From Nonomuraea pusilla (lineage in GTDB: Bacteria > Actinomycetota > Actinomycetes > Streptosporangiales > Streptosporangiaceae): 64,000 nucleotides of DNA. A program made the position numbers and the translations under genes. The stretch covers positions 62,001 through 126,000 of the forward strand of contig NZ_FOBF01000013.1 of assembly GCF_900109355.1 (NCBI RefSeq), read 5' to 3'. This document shows, piece by piece, positions 32,421 to 41,621 of this stretch; position 1 is the stretch's first letter; every line of letters starts with the position of its first letter. A model generated the notes under the pieces. The model was not told where the DNA came from. It did not search any database and saw only the letters and a program-made list of their open reading frames with translations.

Positions 32421-33556
32421 CCCGAAGCATCGAAGACCGGCTCCGCGACGCCTTCTCCACGGGTGCGGAACTGGTGCGCCCAGAGAGCCTGGGGACTGTC
32501 ACGGATACGGTTGCCGTCCGTCCGCGGCGGCGCTTCCGGGGGCTGCCGGTGCTGGCGGCCGCGGCGGTCGTCGTCGTCCTCGCCGTGGTCGCGCTGGTCG
32601 CGAAGGTGGTCGTGCCCGCCCCCGCGCCTCCTCCCGTGCTCGTGCCCTCTGACGGCAACGAGGCGCTGCGCCGGTTGGCCGCGCAGGTCGCGCGGTTGCC
32701 GGACGACCGGGGCGCGTACTGGCGCAGGTCGCTGGAGGACAACCAGCTCGTACGGGTGCAGGCCGGCGGGCGCGCCTTCAACGCGGTGGTCTCGCACGGG
32801 GCGGAACTGTGGCTGCCACGCGACGCCGAGGACCCGGTGCAGACGCGGAGCGAGGAGCCGAGCCTGCGCCCGGCGACCCCGGCCGACGAACGCGCCTGGC
32901 GGGCCGCGGGGTCGCCCGCCGAGGTCCAGCGGGTGTGCACCCCCGGGACCAAGGCGGCCGACTGCGTGAAGCTGCCGATGGGTGCGGAGAGCAGGGAGTG
33001 CCAGTACACGTACGGGGTCGCGCCGGACCGCGGGCCCGCCGCTCACCCGTTCGGCCCGTACACGCCGGCCGAGATCTGGGCGCTGCCCACGGATGACAAG
33101 GGCCTGCGCGCGTGGCTGCGCGCCCGCTGGGAGTCCGGCCGGGGCGAGCCCGGGACGGCGAGGACCCTGGAGGAGGCCCTCGCCGGTTCCGACCTCCTGC
33201 TGAGGACGCCCCTCAGCCCGGCGGCCAGGGCCGCCGTCCTGCGCCTGCTCGCCGACCTGCCCACGACCAGCGTTCGAGGGCCGGCCAAGGACCCGCTGGG
33301 CCGCAGCGGCCTCGCGGTGGACTTCGACAGGGGGCGCGCGTCCTTCAGGGAGTTCGGTGAGGACGACGAGGTGGCCGAGGAGCACACGACCATCCTGGAT
33401 CCTTCGACCGGTGAGATCCTGGCCGAGGTCACGAAGGCAGGAGAGAGCGCCGCCGGTCTCGCCAAGGGCGGGATCATGAGTTCGGAGGTCTGGACCCCCG
33501 TGACGGGCTGGACCGACGACCGCCCGAAGCGGCCGGGGAACTGCCGCCGCCTCTAG
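32417..33556 (+). CDS. CU044_5270-family membrane protein (likely anti-sigma partner)
   Basis: 379 aa. A short cytoplasmic N-terminus (S-I-E-D-R-L-R-D-A-F) precedes one transmembrane helix (~41-66, V-L-A-A-A-A-V-V-V-V-L-A-V-V). The long extracytoplasmic domain has Y-T-P-A-E-I-W-A-L-P-T-D, L-R-A-W-L-R and V-D-F-D-R features of the CU044_5270 family. These are encoded directly after SigE-like factors, as here with a 4-bp overlap. An anti-sigma role is inferred from context; the usual zinc anti-sigma H-x3-C-x2-C motif is not present. Confidence 0.75.
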   Translation: MTRSIEDRLRDAFSTGAELVRPESLGTVTDTVAVRPRRRFRGLPVLAAAAVVVVLAVVALVAKVVVPAPAPPPVLVPSDGNEALRRLAAQVARLPDDRGAYWRRSLEDNQLVRVQAGGRAFNAVVSHGAELWLPRDAEDPVQTRSEEPSLRPATPADERAWRAAGSPAEVQRVCTPGTKAADCVKLPMGAESRECQYTYGVAPDRGPAAHPFGPYTPAEIWALPTDDKGLRAWLRARWESGRGEPGTARTLEEALAGSDLLLRTPLSPAARAAVLRLLADLPTTSVRGPAKDPLGRSGLAVDFDRGRASFREFGEDDEVAEEHTTILDPSTGEILAEVTKAGESAAGLAKGGIMSSEVWTPVTGWTDDRPKRPGNCRRL

Positions 33557-33683
33557 CGAGCCACCCGGCCCGTGCCCGCCACGGTCGCAGCCGTGGCGGG
33601 CGCGTCGGGGTGGCTGCCGAGTCCGCTTCGAGCGGACGCGGCGCGGCTCATGAGGAAACGGGGGTGCGCCAGGAGCGCAGCCG

Positions 33684-34349
33684 GTGTTGCATGACCAGAT
33701 GATCGACGAACCGCTGGAACGACTCCGCGCCGCCGCACGGCGCACCCGTGAACTGGCGCTGAACCGGGCGGCCACCGGCCTGGGCCACGAGGACGCCGAC
33801 GACGAGGTCGGCACGTTCGGCACCGACGACGCCCTCGGGTTCGACCCGTTCCCCCTGCTCGAAGCCCTCCACCGCCACGGGGCCCGGGCGGTGGTGATCG
33901 GGCAGGTCGCCGGCATCATGCACGGATCCGCAGAACTGACCGGCGATCTGGACCTGCTCTGGGACGGCGCCCCGGCCCACGCCCCGGCGCTGGCGGCTGC
34001 CTTCGCCGCCGTCGGCGCCCGGCTCGGCGACGAGACGGGCGCGCCCCTGGCGACGCGCCCCGGCTCCTTTCTCCGCCCCAAGGTGCGGTTCACCTCACCC
34101 GGGGCCGGCGGCGACTGCTGCACCCCGGCGCTCCCCTGGGGCGGCCTTCACGTCCAGGGGTGCCTCGACCGCGCGATCACCACGGTCGACGCGGGCGGGC
34201 TGGAGGTCCGCTACGTCTCCCGTGAAGACCTGATCCGGATGCGCCGCGCCCTCGGCCGTCCCAAGGACCTCCGCCGCGCAGCCGAACTGGAGGCGTCAAA
34301 GCAGCGTCGCCCGGGTTCTCAGGCGTCGGAGGACACGTCGGCGAAGTAG
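33684..34349 (+). CDS. Nucleotidyltransferase-like protein
   Basis: 221 aa, GTG start with AGGAG upstream. The segment A-V-V-I-G-Q-V-A-G-I-M-H-G-S-A-E-L-T-G-D-L-D-L-L (~69-92) matches the AbiEii/MNT-type nucleotidyltransferase pattern G-G-x-A-x2-x-H-G-x-x-R-x-T-x-D-x-D, with the D-L-D metal ligands and R replaced by E. A final V-S-R-E-D-L-I-R-M-R-R-A-L-G-R-P-K-D block is typical of the family. No antitoxin-like partner gene is adjacent. The 3' end overlaps the convergent TetR gene by 31 bp. Confidence 0.65.
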   Translation: MLHDQMIDEPLERLRAAARRTRELALNRAATGLGHEDADDEVGTFGTDDALGFDPFPLLEALHRHGARAVVIGQVAGIMHGSAELTGDLDLLWDGAPAHAPALAAAFAAVGARLGDETGAPLATRPGSFLRPKVRFTSPGAGGDCCTPALPWGGLHVQGCLDRAITTVDAGGLEVRYVSREDLIRMRRALGRPKDLRRAAELEASKQRRPGSQASEDTSAK

Positions 34350-34948
34350 GCGCGCAGCAGCCTGCGGCCCTGCTCGATCATGACGGGGTCCCCCTCGGGG
34401 GAGGCCGCGAAGGAGAGCTGCAGAGCGGCGGCCGCGGACTGGATGGCCAGTCGCATGACGCGGTAGGGGTGGGGCAACGGCGGCAGCCCGGCCTCGTCGA
34501 GGGCGAAGTGGTAGAGCCGCTCGGCCAGGACGTCCCCGCCCTCCTTCACCTCGCCCGGCGGCAGGAACGTCTGCCCGCCGGGCCGGGTGTCGGCGAAGTC
34601 GACCACGGTGTAGCCGGGGACGGTCCTGCGCATCTCGACGGTCTCGGCCAGCACGAGTTCGGCCGCCCGCGGCCAGGTGAGCGCGTCTTCCTCGGCGACC
34701 CGGCGGCGTAGCCGCACCAGCAGCAGGTCCAGGTTGCGCAGCGCCAGCTCGCGCAGCATGCCGGGCTTGCCGTCGAAGAACTGGTAGATGGTGCCGCTCG
34801 GCACTCCGGCGCGCCTGGCGACGTCGACGGTGGTCAGCGCGTCGAGGCCCACCTCGTCCAGAAGGGCGGTGCAGGCCTCGAGGATCCGCTCGACCCGCTC
34901 GATGCTGCGCTTCTGGACCGGCCGCCGCCGGACGCCTGGATTGCCCAC
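34319..34948 (-). CDS. TetR-family regulator (likely of the sugar operon)
   Basis: 209 aa. N-terminal HTH (~15-60): I-E-R-V-E-R-I-L-E-A-C-T-A-L-L-D-E-V-G-L, T-T-V-D-V-A-R-R-A-G-V-P-S-G-T-I-Y-Q-F-F. C-terminal ligand domain is helical with no recognisable effector. Divergent from the MFS/glycosidase operon, with a near-perfect inverted repeat in the 72-bp gap, so it most likely represses that operon and itself. TetR control of a glycosidase operon is less common than LacI control. Confidence 0.88.
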   Translation of the reverse strand: MGNPGVRRRPVQKRSIERVERILEACTALLDEVGLDALTTVDVARRAGVPSGTIYQFFDGKPGMLRELALRNLDLLLVRLRRRVAEEDALTWPRAAELVLAETVEMRRTVPGYTVVDFADTRPGGQTFLPPGEVKEGGDVLAERLYHFALDEAGLPPLPHPYRVMRLAIQSAAAALQLSFAASPEGDPVMIEQGRRLLRAYFADVSSDA

Positions 34949-34959
34949 GAACCAGTCTT

Positions 34960-34980
34960 AACATAACACCCTGTCATGTT
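34960..34980. promoter_or_regulatory. TetR operator between regulator and sugar operon
   Basis: Arms AACATAACA (34960-34968) and TGTCATGTT (34972-34980) separated by CCC; one mismatch in nine pairs. It is centred in the short divergent gap, 41 bp before the MFS start and 12 bp before the regulator start. Confidence 0.6.
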
Positions 34981-35020
34981 CTAACGTGTCACCCACTCAT
35001 GTTTCTCTCGAAGGAAACAC

Positions 35021-36283
35021 ATGGCCGAGGTGCGCACCACGCCCGTGACACGGGTTTCCGCCGGCTGGATGACACTGCTGGCGCTGGCCCAGATGGGCGT
35101 CATCATGGCGATGACGGTCGGCAACCAGATCCTGCTGCCCTCCCACGTCGCGCGGATCGACCCGGCGCACAAGGAGGCGTCGCTGGCCGCCGTGTTCGCG
35201 GTCGGCGCCGTCTGTACGATAATCGCGAACCCGCTGTTCGGCGCCATGTCCGACCGGACGCGGTCCCGGTTCGGCCGGCGCCGCCCCTGGATCGTGGGAG
35301 GCGCGCTGGCCTGCGCCGCGTCCCTGACGTTCCTCGCCTGGCAGGAGTCGCTGGCCGGGCTGGTCGCCGGCTGGGCGGTCGCCCAGCTGGCCTTCACCGC
35401 CGCCCTGGCCGCCGCCATCGCCACCGTGCCCGACCAGGTGCCGATCGGCCAGCGCGGCAGGGTGTCCGCGCTGGCGGGCGTGGGCCAGCTCACCGGCCCG
35501 CTCCTGGGCGGGGTGGTGGCGACCGTCCTGCTGACCGGGGCCAAGGCCGGGTTCCTCGCCATGGCCGCGCTGATCCTGCTGCTCGTCCTGCCCTTCGGGC
35601 TGTTCACCCGCGAACCCGCCGAACCTCCTGACGCCGCCACGGAGCCGGCCGCGCCGCTCGGCGCACAGGCCTTCCTGCGCGGCCTGTGGGTGAGCCCGCG
35701 CAGGCATCCCGACTTCGCCTGGGCCTGGACGAGCCGGCTCCTGATCACCCTCACGCTCGCGATGGCGATCGGCTACCTGCAGTACTACCTGAGGGACGCG
35801 GTCCACTACGAGCGGCTGTTCCCCGGTTCGGCCGTCGAGCAGGGCGTGGTCGTCCTCGTGGCGGTGTTCACGCTGAGCAGCGTCGTGCCGACCCTGGCGG
35901 CGGGCTGGCTGTCCGACCGGCACGGCAGCCGCAGGCCCGCCGTCTTCGCCGGCGGCCTCACGATGGCCGCCTCCGGGCTGGTGCTGACGTTCCTGACGTC
36001 CTGGACCGCCGCCGTCGCGGCGTCCGTGCTCCTCGGCGCGGGCTACGGCATGTTCGCCGCCGTCGACCAGGCGATGGTCACCCAGTTGCTGCCCGCCGAC
36101 GCCGACCGGGCCAAGGACCTCGGCATCGTGAGCCTGTCCAACTCGGCGTCCAACACGCTCGGCCCGGTGATCGCCGCACCGCTGGTCACCTCGGCCGGCG
36201 GTTATCCGCTCATGTACGGCGTGGCGGCCGGCTTCGCCACGCTCGGTGCCTGCCTGATCTGGAGGATCCGCGGTGTCCGTTGA
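35021..36283 (+). CDS. MFS sugar transporter (GPH/SLC45-like)
   Basis: 420 aa, 12 helices. Features: G-A-M-S-D-R-T-R-S-R-F-G-R-R-R-P-W after helix 2, typical of GPH-type and SLC45-like disaccharide carriers, and a matching G-W-L-S-D-R-H-G-S-R-R-P at the second repeat. ATG with AAGGAAAC upstream. First gene of a five-gene operon with three cytoplasmic glycosidases, so it likely imports oligosaccharides or plant-derived glycosides. The following gene overlaps its end by 11 bp. Confidence 0.88.
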   Translation: MAEVRTTPVTRVSAGWMTLLALAQMGVIMAMTVGNQILLPSHVARIDPAHKEASLAAVFAVGAVCTIIANPLFGAMSDRTRSRFGRRRPWIVGGALACAASLTFLAWQESLAGLVAGWAVAQLAFTAALAAAIATVPDQVPIGQRGRVSALAGVGQLTGPLLGGVVATVLLTGAKAGFLAMAALILLLVLPFGLFTREPAEPPDAATEPAAPLGAQAFLRGLWVSPRRHPDFAWAWTSRLLITLTLAMAIGYLQYYLRDAVHYERLFPGSAVEQGVVVLVAVFTLSSVVPTLAAGWLSDRHGSRRPAVFAGGLTMAASGLVLTFLTSWTAAVAASVLLGAGYGMFAAVDQAMVTQLLPADADRAKDLGIVSLSNSASNTLGPVIAAPLVTSAGGYPLMYGVAAGFATLGACLIWRIRGVR

Positions 36284-37922
36284 AGACGCGGGTGTCGCCC
36301 GCCCGTACGACCAGGGGGCGTGGTGGCGGGACGCGGTCGTCTACCAGATCTATCCGCGCAGCTTCGCCGACGCGAACGGCGACGGCGAGGGGGACCTGCC
36401 CGGCGTGCTGTCCCGGCTCGGCCACCTGGCCGACCTGGGTGTGGACGCGATCTGGCTGAGCCCGTTCTATCCCTCGCCGCTGGCGGACGGCGGCTACGAC
36501 GTGGCCGACCACTGCGACGTCGACCCCCGGTACGGCACGCTGGCCGACTTCGACGCGCTCGTGGCGGGGGCCGCGGCGAAGAACATCAAGGTGATCGTCG
36601 ACATCGTCCCCAACCACTGCTCGGCCGAGCATCCGTGGTTCCGCGCCGCGCTGGCGGCCGGTCCCGGCAGCCCGGAGCGGGAGCGGTTCGTCTTCAGGGA
36701 CGAGCCCAACAACTGGCGGTCGGTGTTCGGCGGCCCGGCCTGGACCCAGGTCGCCGACGGGCAGTGGTACCTGCACCTGTTCGACGCCGCCCAGCCCGAC
36801 TGGAACTGGCGGCACCCCGACGTGGTCGCCCTGTTCGAGCGGGTGCTGCGGTTCTGGCTGGAGCGGGGCGTGGCCGGGTTCCGGATCGACGTGGCCAACA
36901 TGCTGTTCAAGCAGGACGGCCTGCCCGACGTCGTCCCCGGCAGCCAGGGCGGCCCGCTCACCCCGGGCCTGGCGGCCGTGCCCTACGAGCACCAGCCGGA
37001 GCTGCTGGAGCTCTACCGGTCCTGGCGGAAGATCCTCGGCTCCTTCCCCGGTGACCGGGGCACCGTGGCGGAGATGTGGTTCGACGCCGACCAGGCCAGG
37101 CCCTACCTGGCGGGAGACGGGCTGGCCCAGCTGTTCAACTTCCGGCTGATGCCGGCTCCCTGGTCGGCGGAGGAGTTCCGCGCGGTCGTCGACGAGTCGT
37201 ACCGGCTGGCCCGCGAGACGGGCGGGTCGATCCCCTGGGTGCTGGGCAACCACGACGTGCCGCGCATGGTGACCAGGTACGGCGTCGACCAGGACCTGGT
37301 CCACGCGCCGACCCCGGAGGTGCTGCTGGGCAGGGTGGACGTGGACGTCGAGCTGGGCACCAGGCGGGCCCGCGCGGCCGCGCTGCTGCTGCTCGCCCTG
37401 CCCGGCGGGGCGTACGTCTACCAGGGGGACGAGCTGGGCCTGCCGGAACATCTCGCCATCCCGGACGAGGCCCGGCAGGACCCGATGTTCGAGCGCACGC
37501 TGCGCACGTTCATGGGGAGGGACGGCTGCCGGGTGCCGCTCCCCTGGTCCGGCACGATCGCGCCGTACGGCTTCAGCGCCGCCCGGGACTCCCGGCACGC
37601 CAGGGAGACGTGGCTCCCCCAGCCCGGCGACTGGGCGGGACTCACCGTGGCCGCGCAGCGGGCGGACCCCGACTCGACGCTGAACCTCTACCGGGCCGCG
37701 CTCGCCATCCGGCGTGAACATCCCGCGCTCGGCGACGGCGACCTGACCTGGCTGGACGCGCCCCCCGGCGTGCTGGCCCTCGCCCGCGACCCCGGTTTCA
37801 CGCTGATGGTGAACTTCGGTCCCGAGCCGGTGCCGCTCAGCCCGCACCACGAGGTGCTGCTCGCCAGCGGGCCGCTCGAGGGCCGCCTGCTTCCGCCCGA
37901 CACCGGAGTGTGGCTGTCGTGA
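36273..37922 (+). CDS. GH13 alpha-glucosidase / oligo-1,6-glucosidase-like
   Basis: 549 aa, GTG start inside the MFS 3' end. Conserved GH13 regions: Y-Q-I-Y-P-R-S-F-A-D near the start, V-D-I-V-P-N-H (region I), G-F-R-I-D-V-A-N (nucleophile Asp), T-V-A-E-M-W (acid/base Glu), G-N-H-D (transition-state Asp). The Q-I-Y-P-R-S-F-x-D-x-N-G-D-G-x-G-D-L-P-G start is typical of exo-acting alpha-glucosidases. No signal peptide; acts on imported sugars. Stop overlaps the next start as GTGA. Confidence 0.92.
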   Translation: MSVEDAGVARPYDQGAWWRDAVVYQIYPRSFADANGDGEGDLPGVLSRLGHLADLGVDAIWLSPFYPSPLADGGYDVADHCDVDPRYGTLADFDALVAGAAAKNIKVIVDIVPNHCSAEHPWFRAALAAGPGSPERERFVFRDEPNNWRSVFGGPAWTQVADGQWYLHLFDAAQPDWNWRHPDVVALFERVLRFWLERGVAGFRIDVANMLFKQDGLPDVVPGSQGGPLTPGLAAVPYEHQPELLELYRSWRKILGSFPGDRGTVAEMWFDADQARPYLAGDGLAQLFNFRLMPAPWSAEEFRAVVDESYRLARETGGSIPWVLGNHDVPRMVTRYGVDQDLVHAPTPEVLLGRVDVDVELGTRRARAAALLLLALPGGAYVYQGDELGLPEHLAIPDEARQDPMFERTLRTFMGRDGCRVPLPWSGTIAPYGFSAARDSRHARETWLPQPGDWAGLTVAAQRADPDSTLNLYRAALAIRREHPALGDGDLTWLDAPPGVLALARDPGFTLMVNFGPEPVPLSPHHEVLLASGPLEGRLLPPDTGVWLS

Positions 37923-39946
37923 TCGTCCACGATGAACCCGGGTTGTGGCTGCTCACCACCCCTTCCAGCGCGTACGTCGTGCGGCTCGGGCAGGACGGCG
38001 CGCCGCGCTGCGCGCACTGGGGGCCGCCGCTCACCCTCGACCAGGCCCGCGCGCTGCCCTCCGGACGGGAGGAGCTGCCGGGCGAGGGCGGCGAACGGTT
38101 CGGCGTGGCGAGCCTGCAGGTCAGGTACGGCGACGGCGTGCGCGGCGTCGAGTGGCGGCACCTCGGCCACGACCTCGCCACCCTCGGCGGCGGCGACGAC
38201 ACGGGCGGACAGCTGACGATCAGGATGGCCGACCGGCACTACCCGCTGGAGATCGGCCTGCACTACCGGGTCAGGCCCGGCAGCGACGCGATCGACCGCT
38301 GGACGACCCTGCGCAACACGGGCGACGAGCCGATCACGATCCTGCGCTGCGACTCGGCGGCCTGGACGGTTCCGCAGCGCGAGGACTACCGGCTCACCCA
38401 CGTCACCGGCGGGTGGGGCGCCGAGTTCCAGCTCCGGCGAACCGCGCCGGCGGAGGCCGAGACCGTGCTGACCAGCAGGCGCGGGCACAGCGGCCACCAC
38501 GCCAACCCGTGGGTGATGCTCGACGCGGGTGACGCGACCGAGGACCACGGCGAGGTGTGGAGCGCGGCGCTGGCCTGGAGCGGAAGCTGGCGCGTCACGG
38601 TCGAACGCGATCAGGAGGGCCGGGCGGGCTGGAGCGGCGGGTTCGGGCACGAGGGCGTGACCTGGCGGCTCGGACCGGGCGAAGCCCTGGAGACGCCCGC
38701 GTTCACCGGGGTCTACTCGCCGGAGGGGTTCGGCGGGGTCAGTCACCGCTGGCACGACCACGTCCGCCGCCACGTGCTGCCCGCGCCCGGCCGGGTCCGG
38801 CCGGTGGTGTTCAACTCGTGGGAGGCGACCGAGTTCGACATCTCCCAGGCGCAGCAGATGGAGCTGGCCGAACTGGCCGCCGGCATCGGGGTCGAGCTGT
38901 TCGTGGTGGACGACGGCTGGTTCGGCGGCCGTACGGGCGAGACGGCCGGCCTGGGCGACTGGTGGCCGAACCCCGAGCGCTTCCCCGGCGGCCTCACCCC
39001 GCTGGTCGAGCACGTCAAGCGGCTCGGCATGGAGTTCGGCCTGTGGGTGGAGCCGGAGTCGGTCAACCCGGACAGCGCGCTCTACCGGGCGCACCCGGAG
39101 TGGGTGCTGCGCCAGCCGAACCGGTCCCCGACGCAGGTGCGCGACCAGCTCCTGCTCGACTTCTCACGGGACGACGTCGCCGCATGGGCGTACGACCGGC
39201 TCGACGAGCTGGTGACCGGCGACGACGTCGCGTTCCTGAAGTGGGACATGAACCGGCCGGTCACCGAGGCCGGCGACGAGGTGTGGGTGCCGTACATCCG
39301 GAACGTGTACGCCGTGATCGACCGGCTGCGCGCCGCCCATCCGCACCTGGTGATCGAGGGCTGCGCGAGCGGCGGAGGCCGCGCCGACCTCGGCATGCTC
39401 GCCCGCACCGACCAGATCTGGACCTCCGACAACACCGACGCCGCCCAGCGGATCGCGATCCAGCACGGCTACGGCCAGATCTACCCCGCCTGCACGATGG
39501 GCGCCTGGGTGACCGACAGCCCGAACGCGATCACCGGCAGGCCGACCCCGCTCGCCTTCCGCTTCCACGTCGCGATGGCGGGAGCGCTCGGCATCGGCGG
39601 CGACCTGCGGCGGTGGAGCCCGGCCGACCTGGAGCAGGCGAGCCACCTGGTGAAGCAGTACAAGGAGATCCGTCCGATCGTTCACGGCGGCCGGGCCGAC
39701 CGCCTCGCCGACTGGGCCGTGCAGTACACCCTCGGCGCGGACGTCGTGGTGCTCTCCTGGCGGCCGACGACGCTGGTCCGCGCGACCGCCCCCGTACGGC
39801 TCAAGGGCCTGGACGGGGAGGGCCGCTACCGCGACCACGACACCGGGGAGATCCACCACGGCGCCCTGCTGATGAGCCACGGCCTGCCCCGGCCGTGGCC
39901 GTTCGAGGCCACCAGCGAACTGAAGAGGCTGACCCGTGTCGGATAG
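37919..39946 (+). CDS. GH36 alpha-galactosidase
   Basis: 675 aa from the GTG at 37919 that overlaps the GH13 stop; a GTG three codons upstream is also possible. GH36 motifs: V-D-D-G-W-F-G-G-R (~340), L-K-W-D-M-N-R-P with nucleophile Asp (~443), E-G-C-A-S-G-G-G-R and W-T-S-D-N-T-D-A with acid/base Asp (~503). N-terminal beta-supersandwich, central barrel, C-terminal beta domain. Cytoplasmic. Hydrolyses terminal alpha-galactosides such as melibiose or raffinose-type sugars. Confidence 0.93.
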   Translation: MIVHDEPGLWLLTTPSSAYVVRLGQDGAPRCAHWGPPLTLDQARALPSGREELPGEGGERFGVASLQVRYGDGVRGVEWRHLGHDLATLGGGDDTGGQLTIRMADRHYPLEIGLHYRVRPGSDAIDRWTTLRNTGDEPITILRCDSAAWTVPQREDYRLTHVTGGWGAEFQLRRTAPAEAETVLTSRRGHSGHHANPWVMLDAGDATEDHGEVWSAALAWSGSWRVTVERDQEGRAGWSGGFGHEGVTWRLGPGEALETPAFTGVYSPEGFGGVSHRWHDHVRRHVLPAPGRVRPVVFNSWEATEFDISQAQQMELAELAAGIGVELFVVDDGWFGGRTGETAGLGDWWPNPERFPGGLTPLVEHVKRLGMEFGLWVEPESVNPDSALYRAHPEWVLRQPNRSPTQVRDQLLLDFSRDDVAAWAYDRLDELVTGDDVAFLKWDMNRPVTEAGDEVWVPYIRNVYAVIDRLRAAHPHLVIEGCASGGGRADLGMLARTDQIWTSDNTDAAQRIAIQHGYGQIYPACTMGAWVTDSPNAITGRPTPLAFRFHVAMAGALGIGGDLRRWSPADLEQASHLVKQYKEIRPIVHGGRADRLADWAVQYTLGADVVVLSWRPTTLVRATAPVRLKGLDGEGRYRDHDTGEIHHGALLMSHGLPRPWPFEATSELKRLTRVG

Positions 39947-41621
39947 CCCGCTTCCCGAGTACCCGCGGCCCCAGCTCGTCCGCGACAGCTATCTCAACCT
40001 CAACGGCCGCTGGCAGTACGCCATCGCCGACGGCGTCCCCGCGACGTACGACGGCGAGATCGTCGTGCCGTACTCGCCGGAGGCGCCGCTGTCCGGGGTG
40101 AACCGGCAGCTCCTCCCCGGGCAGACCCTCTGGTACCGGCGCTCCTTCGACCTGCCGGGCGACTTCGCAGGCGGCCGGGTGATCCTGCACTTCGGCGCGG
40201 TCGACCAGACCTGCCGGGTGTGGGTGAACGACGTCGAGGTCGGCGGGCACACCGGCGGCTACCTGCCGTTCTCGTTCGACGTCACCGGCGCGCTGCGCCC
40301 GTCAGGGAACACCCTCGTCCTGGCCGTCCAGGACGACACCGGGAACGGGTCGCGGGGCAAACAGCGGCTGCGGCGCGGCGGCATCTGGTACACGGCGCAG
40401 TCGGGCATCTGGCAGACGGTCTGGGCCGAGCGCGTGCCCGACGTCCACGTCGAACGGCTCACCCTGACCCCGCTGCCGGCCGACTCGTGCGTGGAGGTGA
40501 CGGTCCACGCGTCCAGGGGCGAGGCGCGGATCGAGATCTCGGCCGACGGCTCCGTGGTCGCGCGCGCCACGGCGCCCGCGGGGCGGCCGGTCCGCGTCCC
40601 CCTTCCCGAGGCGCGCGCCTGGAGCCCCGAGGACCCCTTCCTGTACGACGTCGCCGTGTCGCTCGGCACGGACCGGGTACGCGGCTACTTCGGCATGCGT
40701 TCCTTCTCCGTCGGGCCCGACGCGGACGGCGTCCCCCGGCTGCTGCTGAACGGCCGGCCGTACTTCCACGCGGGCGTGCTCGACCAGGGCTACTGGCCGG
40801 ACGGCCTCTACACCCCGCCCAGCGACGAGGCGATGGTCCACGACATCGCCACCATGAAACGGCTCGGCTTCACGATGCTGCGCAAGCACATCAAGATCGA
40901 GCCGCTGCGCTGGTACCACCACTGCGACCGGCTCGGCATGCTGGTCTGGCAGGACATGGTCAACGGCGGCGAGCCGTACCGCCCCTGGGTGGTCACCGCG
41001 CCCGCGGTCCTGCCCCTCATGCGGCTGGACGACCGCAGGCACCGCCGGTTCGGCCGGGCCGGCGCGGCGGGCCGTGCGGACTTCGAGGCCGAGCTGCGCG
41101 CCACGGTCGAGCACCTGCGCAACGTGGTGAGCCTGGCGGTGTGGGTGCCGTTCAACGAGGGCTGGGGCCAGTTCGACGCCGCGCGGATCGCCGCCGAGCT
41201 GGCCCGGCTCGACCCGACCCGTACGGTGGACCACGCCAGCGGCTGGCACGACCAGCGGGCGGGCGACCTGCGGAGCCTGCACGTCTACTTCCGCCGGTTC
41301 CGCCCGCCCCGCCCCGACGGACGGGTGCTCGTGCTGTCCGAGTACGGCGGCCACAGCCTGCGGGTCGAGGGCCACACCTGGGGCGAGAAGGAGTTCGGCT
41401 ACCGCCGCCACCGCACGGCGGACGCGCTCGGCCAGGCGTTCGCCCGGCTGCACGAGGAGCAGATCATCCCGGCCATCGCGCGCGGGTTGAGCGCGACCGT
41501 CTACACGCAGCTGTCCGACGTGGAGGACGAGATCAACGGCCTGCTCACCTACGACCGGGCGGTGCTCAAGCTCCCCGAGGACCTCGTACGTTCGATCACG
41601 GAAAGGCTCAGGCTCGCATGA
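39936..41621 (+). CDS. GH2 beta-glycosidase (beta-galactosidase/glucuronidase-like)
   Basis: 561 aa, GTG start overlapping GH36 by 11 bp. Sugar-binding N-terminal jelly-roll (Y-L-N-L-N-G-x-W-Q-Y, W-Y-R-R-S-F-D-L-P), immunoglobulin-like middle, then TIM barrel. Acid/base Glu in P-F-N-E-G-W-G (~407) and nucleophile Glu in L-S-E-Y-G-G (~468). Shorter than LacZ, close to the compact GH2 group whose substrates vary. No signal peptide. With the GH13 and GH36 neighbours it gives the cell alpha- and beta-linkage cleavage on one mRNA. Confidence 0.9.
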   Translation: MSDSPLPEYPRPQLVRDSYLNLNGRWQYAIADGVPATYDGEIVVPYSPEAPLSGVNRQLLPGQTLWYRRSFDLPGDFAGGRVILHFGAVDQTCRVWVNDVEVGGHTGGYLPFSFDVTGALRPSGNTLVLAVQDDTGNGSRGKQRLRRGGIWYTAQSGIWQTVWAERVPDVHVERLTLTPLPADSCVEVTVHASRGEARIEISADGSVVARATAPAGRPVRVPLPEARAWSPEDPFLYDVAVSLGTDRVRGYFGMRSFSVGPDADGVPRLLLNGRPYFHAGVLDQGYWPDGLYTPPSDEAMVHDIATMKRLGFTMLRKHIKIEPLRWYHHCDRLGMLVWQDMVNGGEPYRPWVVTAPAVLPLMRLDDRRHRRFGRAGAAGRADFEAELRATVEHLRNVVSLAVWVPFNEGWGQFDAARIAAELARLDPTRTVDHASGWHDQRAGDLRSLHVYFRRFRPPRPDGRVLVLSEYGGHSLRVEGHTWGEKEFGYRRHRTADALGQAFARLHEEQIIPAIARGLSATVYTQLSDVEDEINGLLTYDRAVLKLPEDLVRSITERLRLA

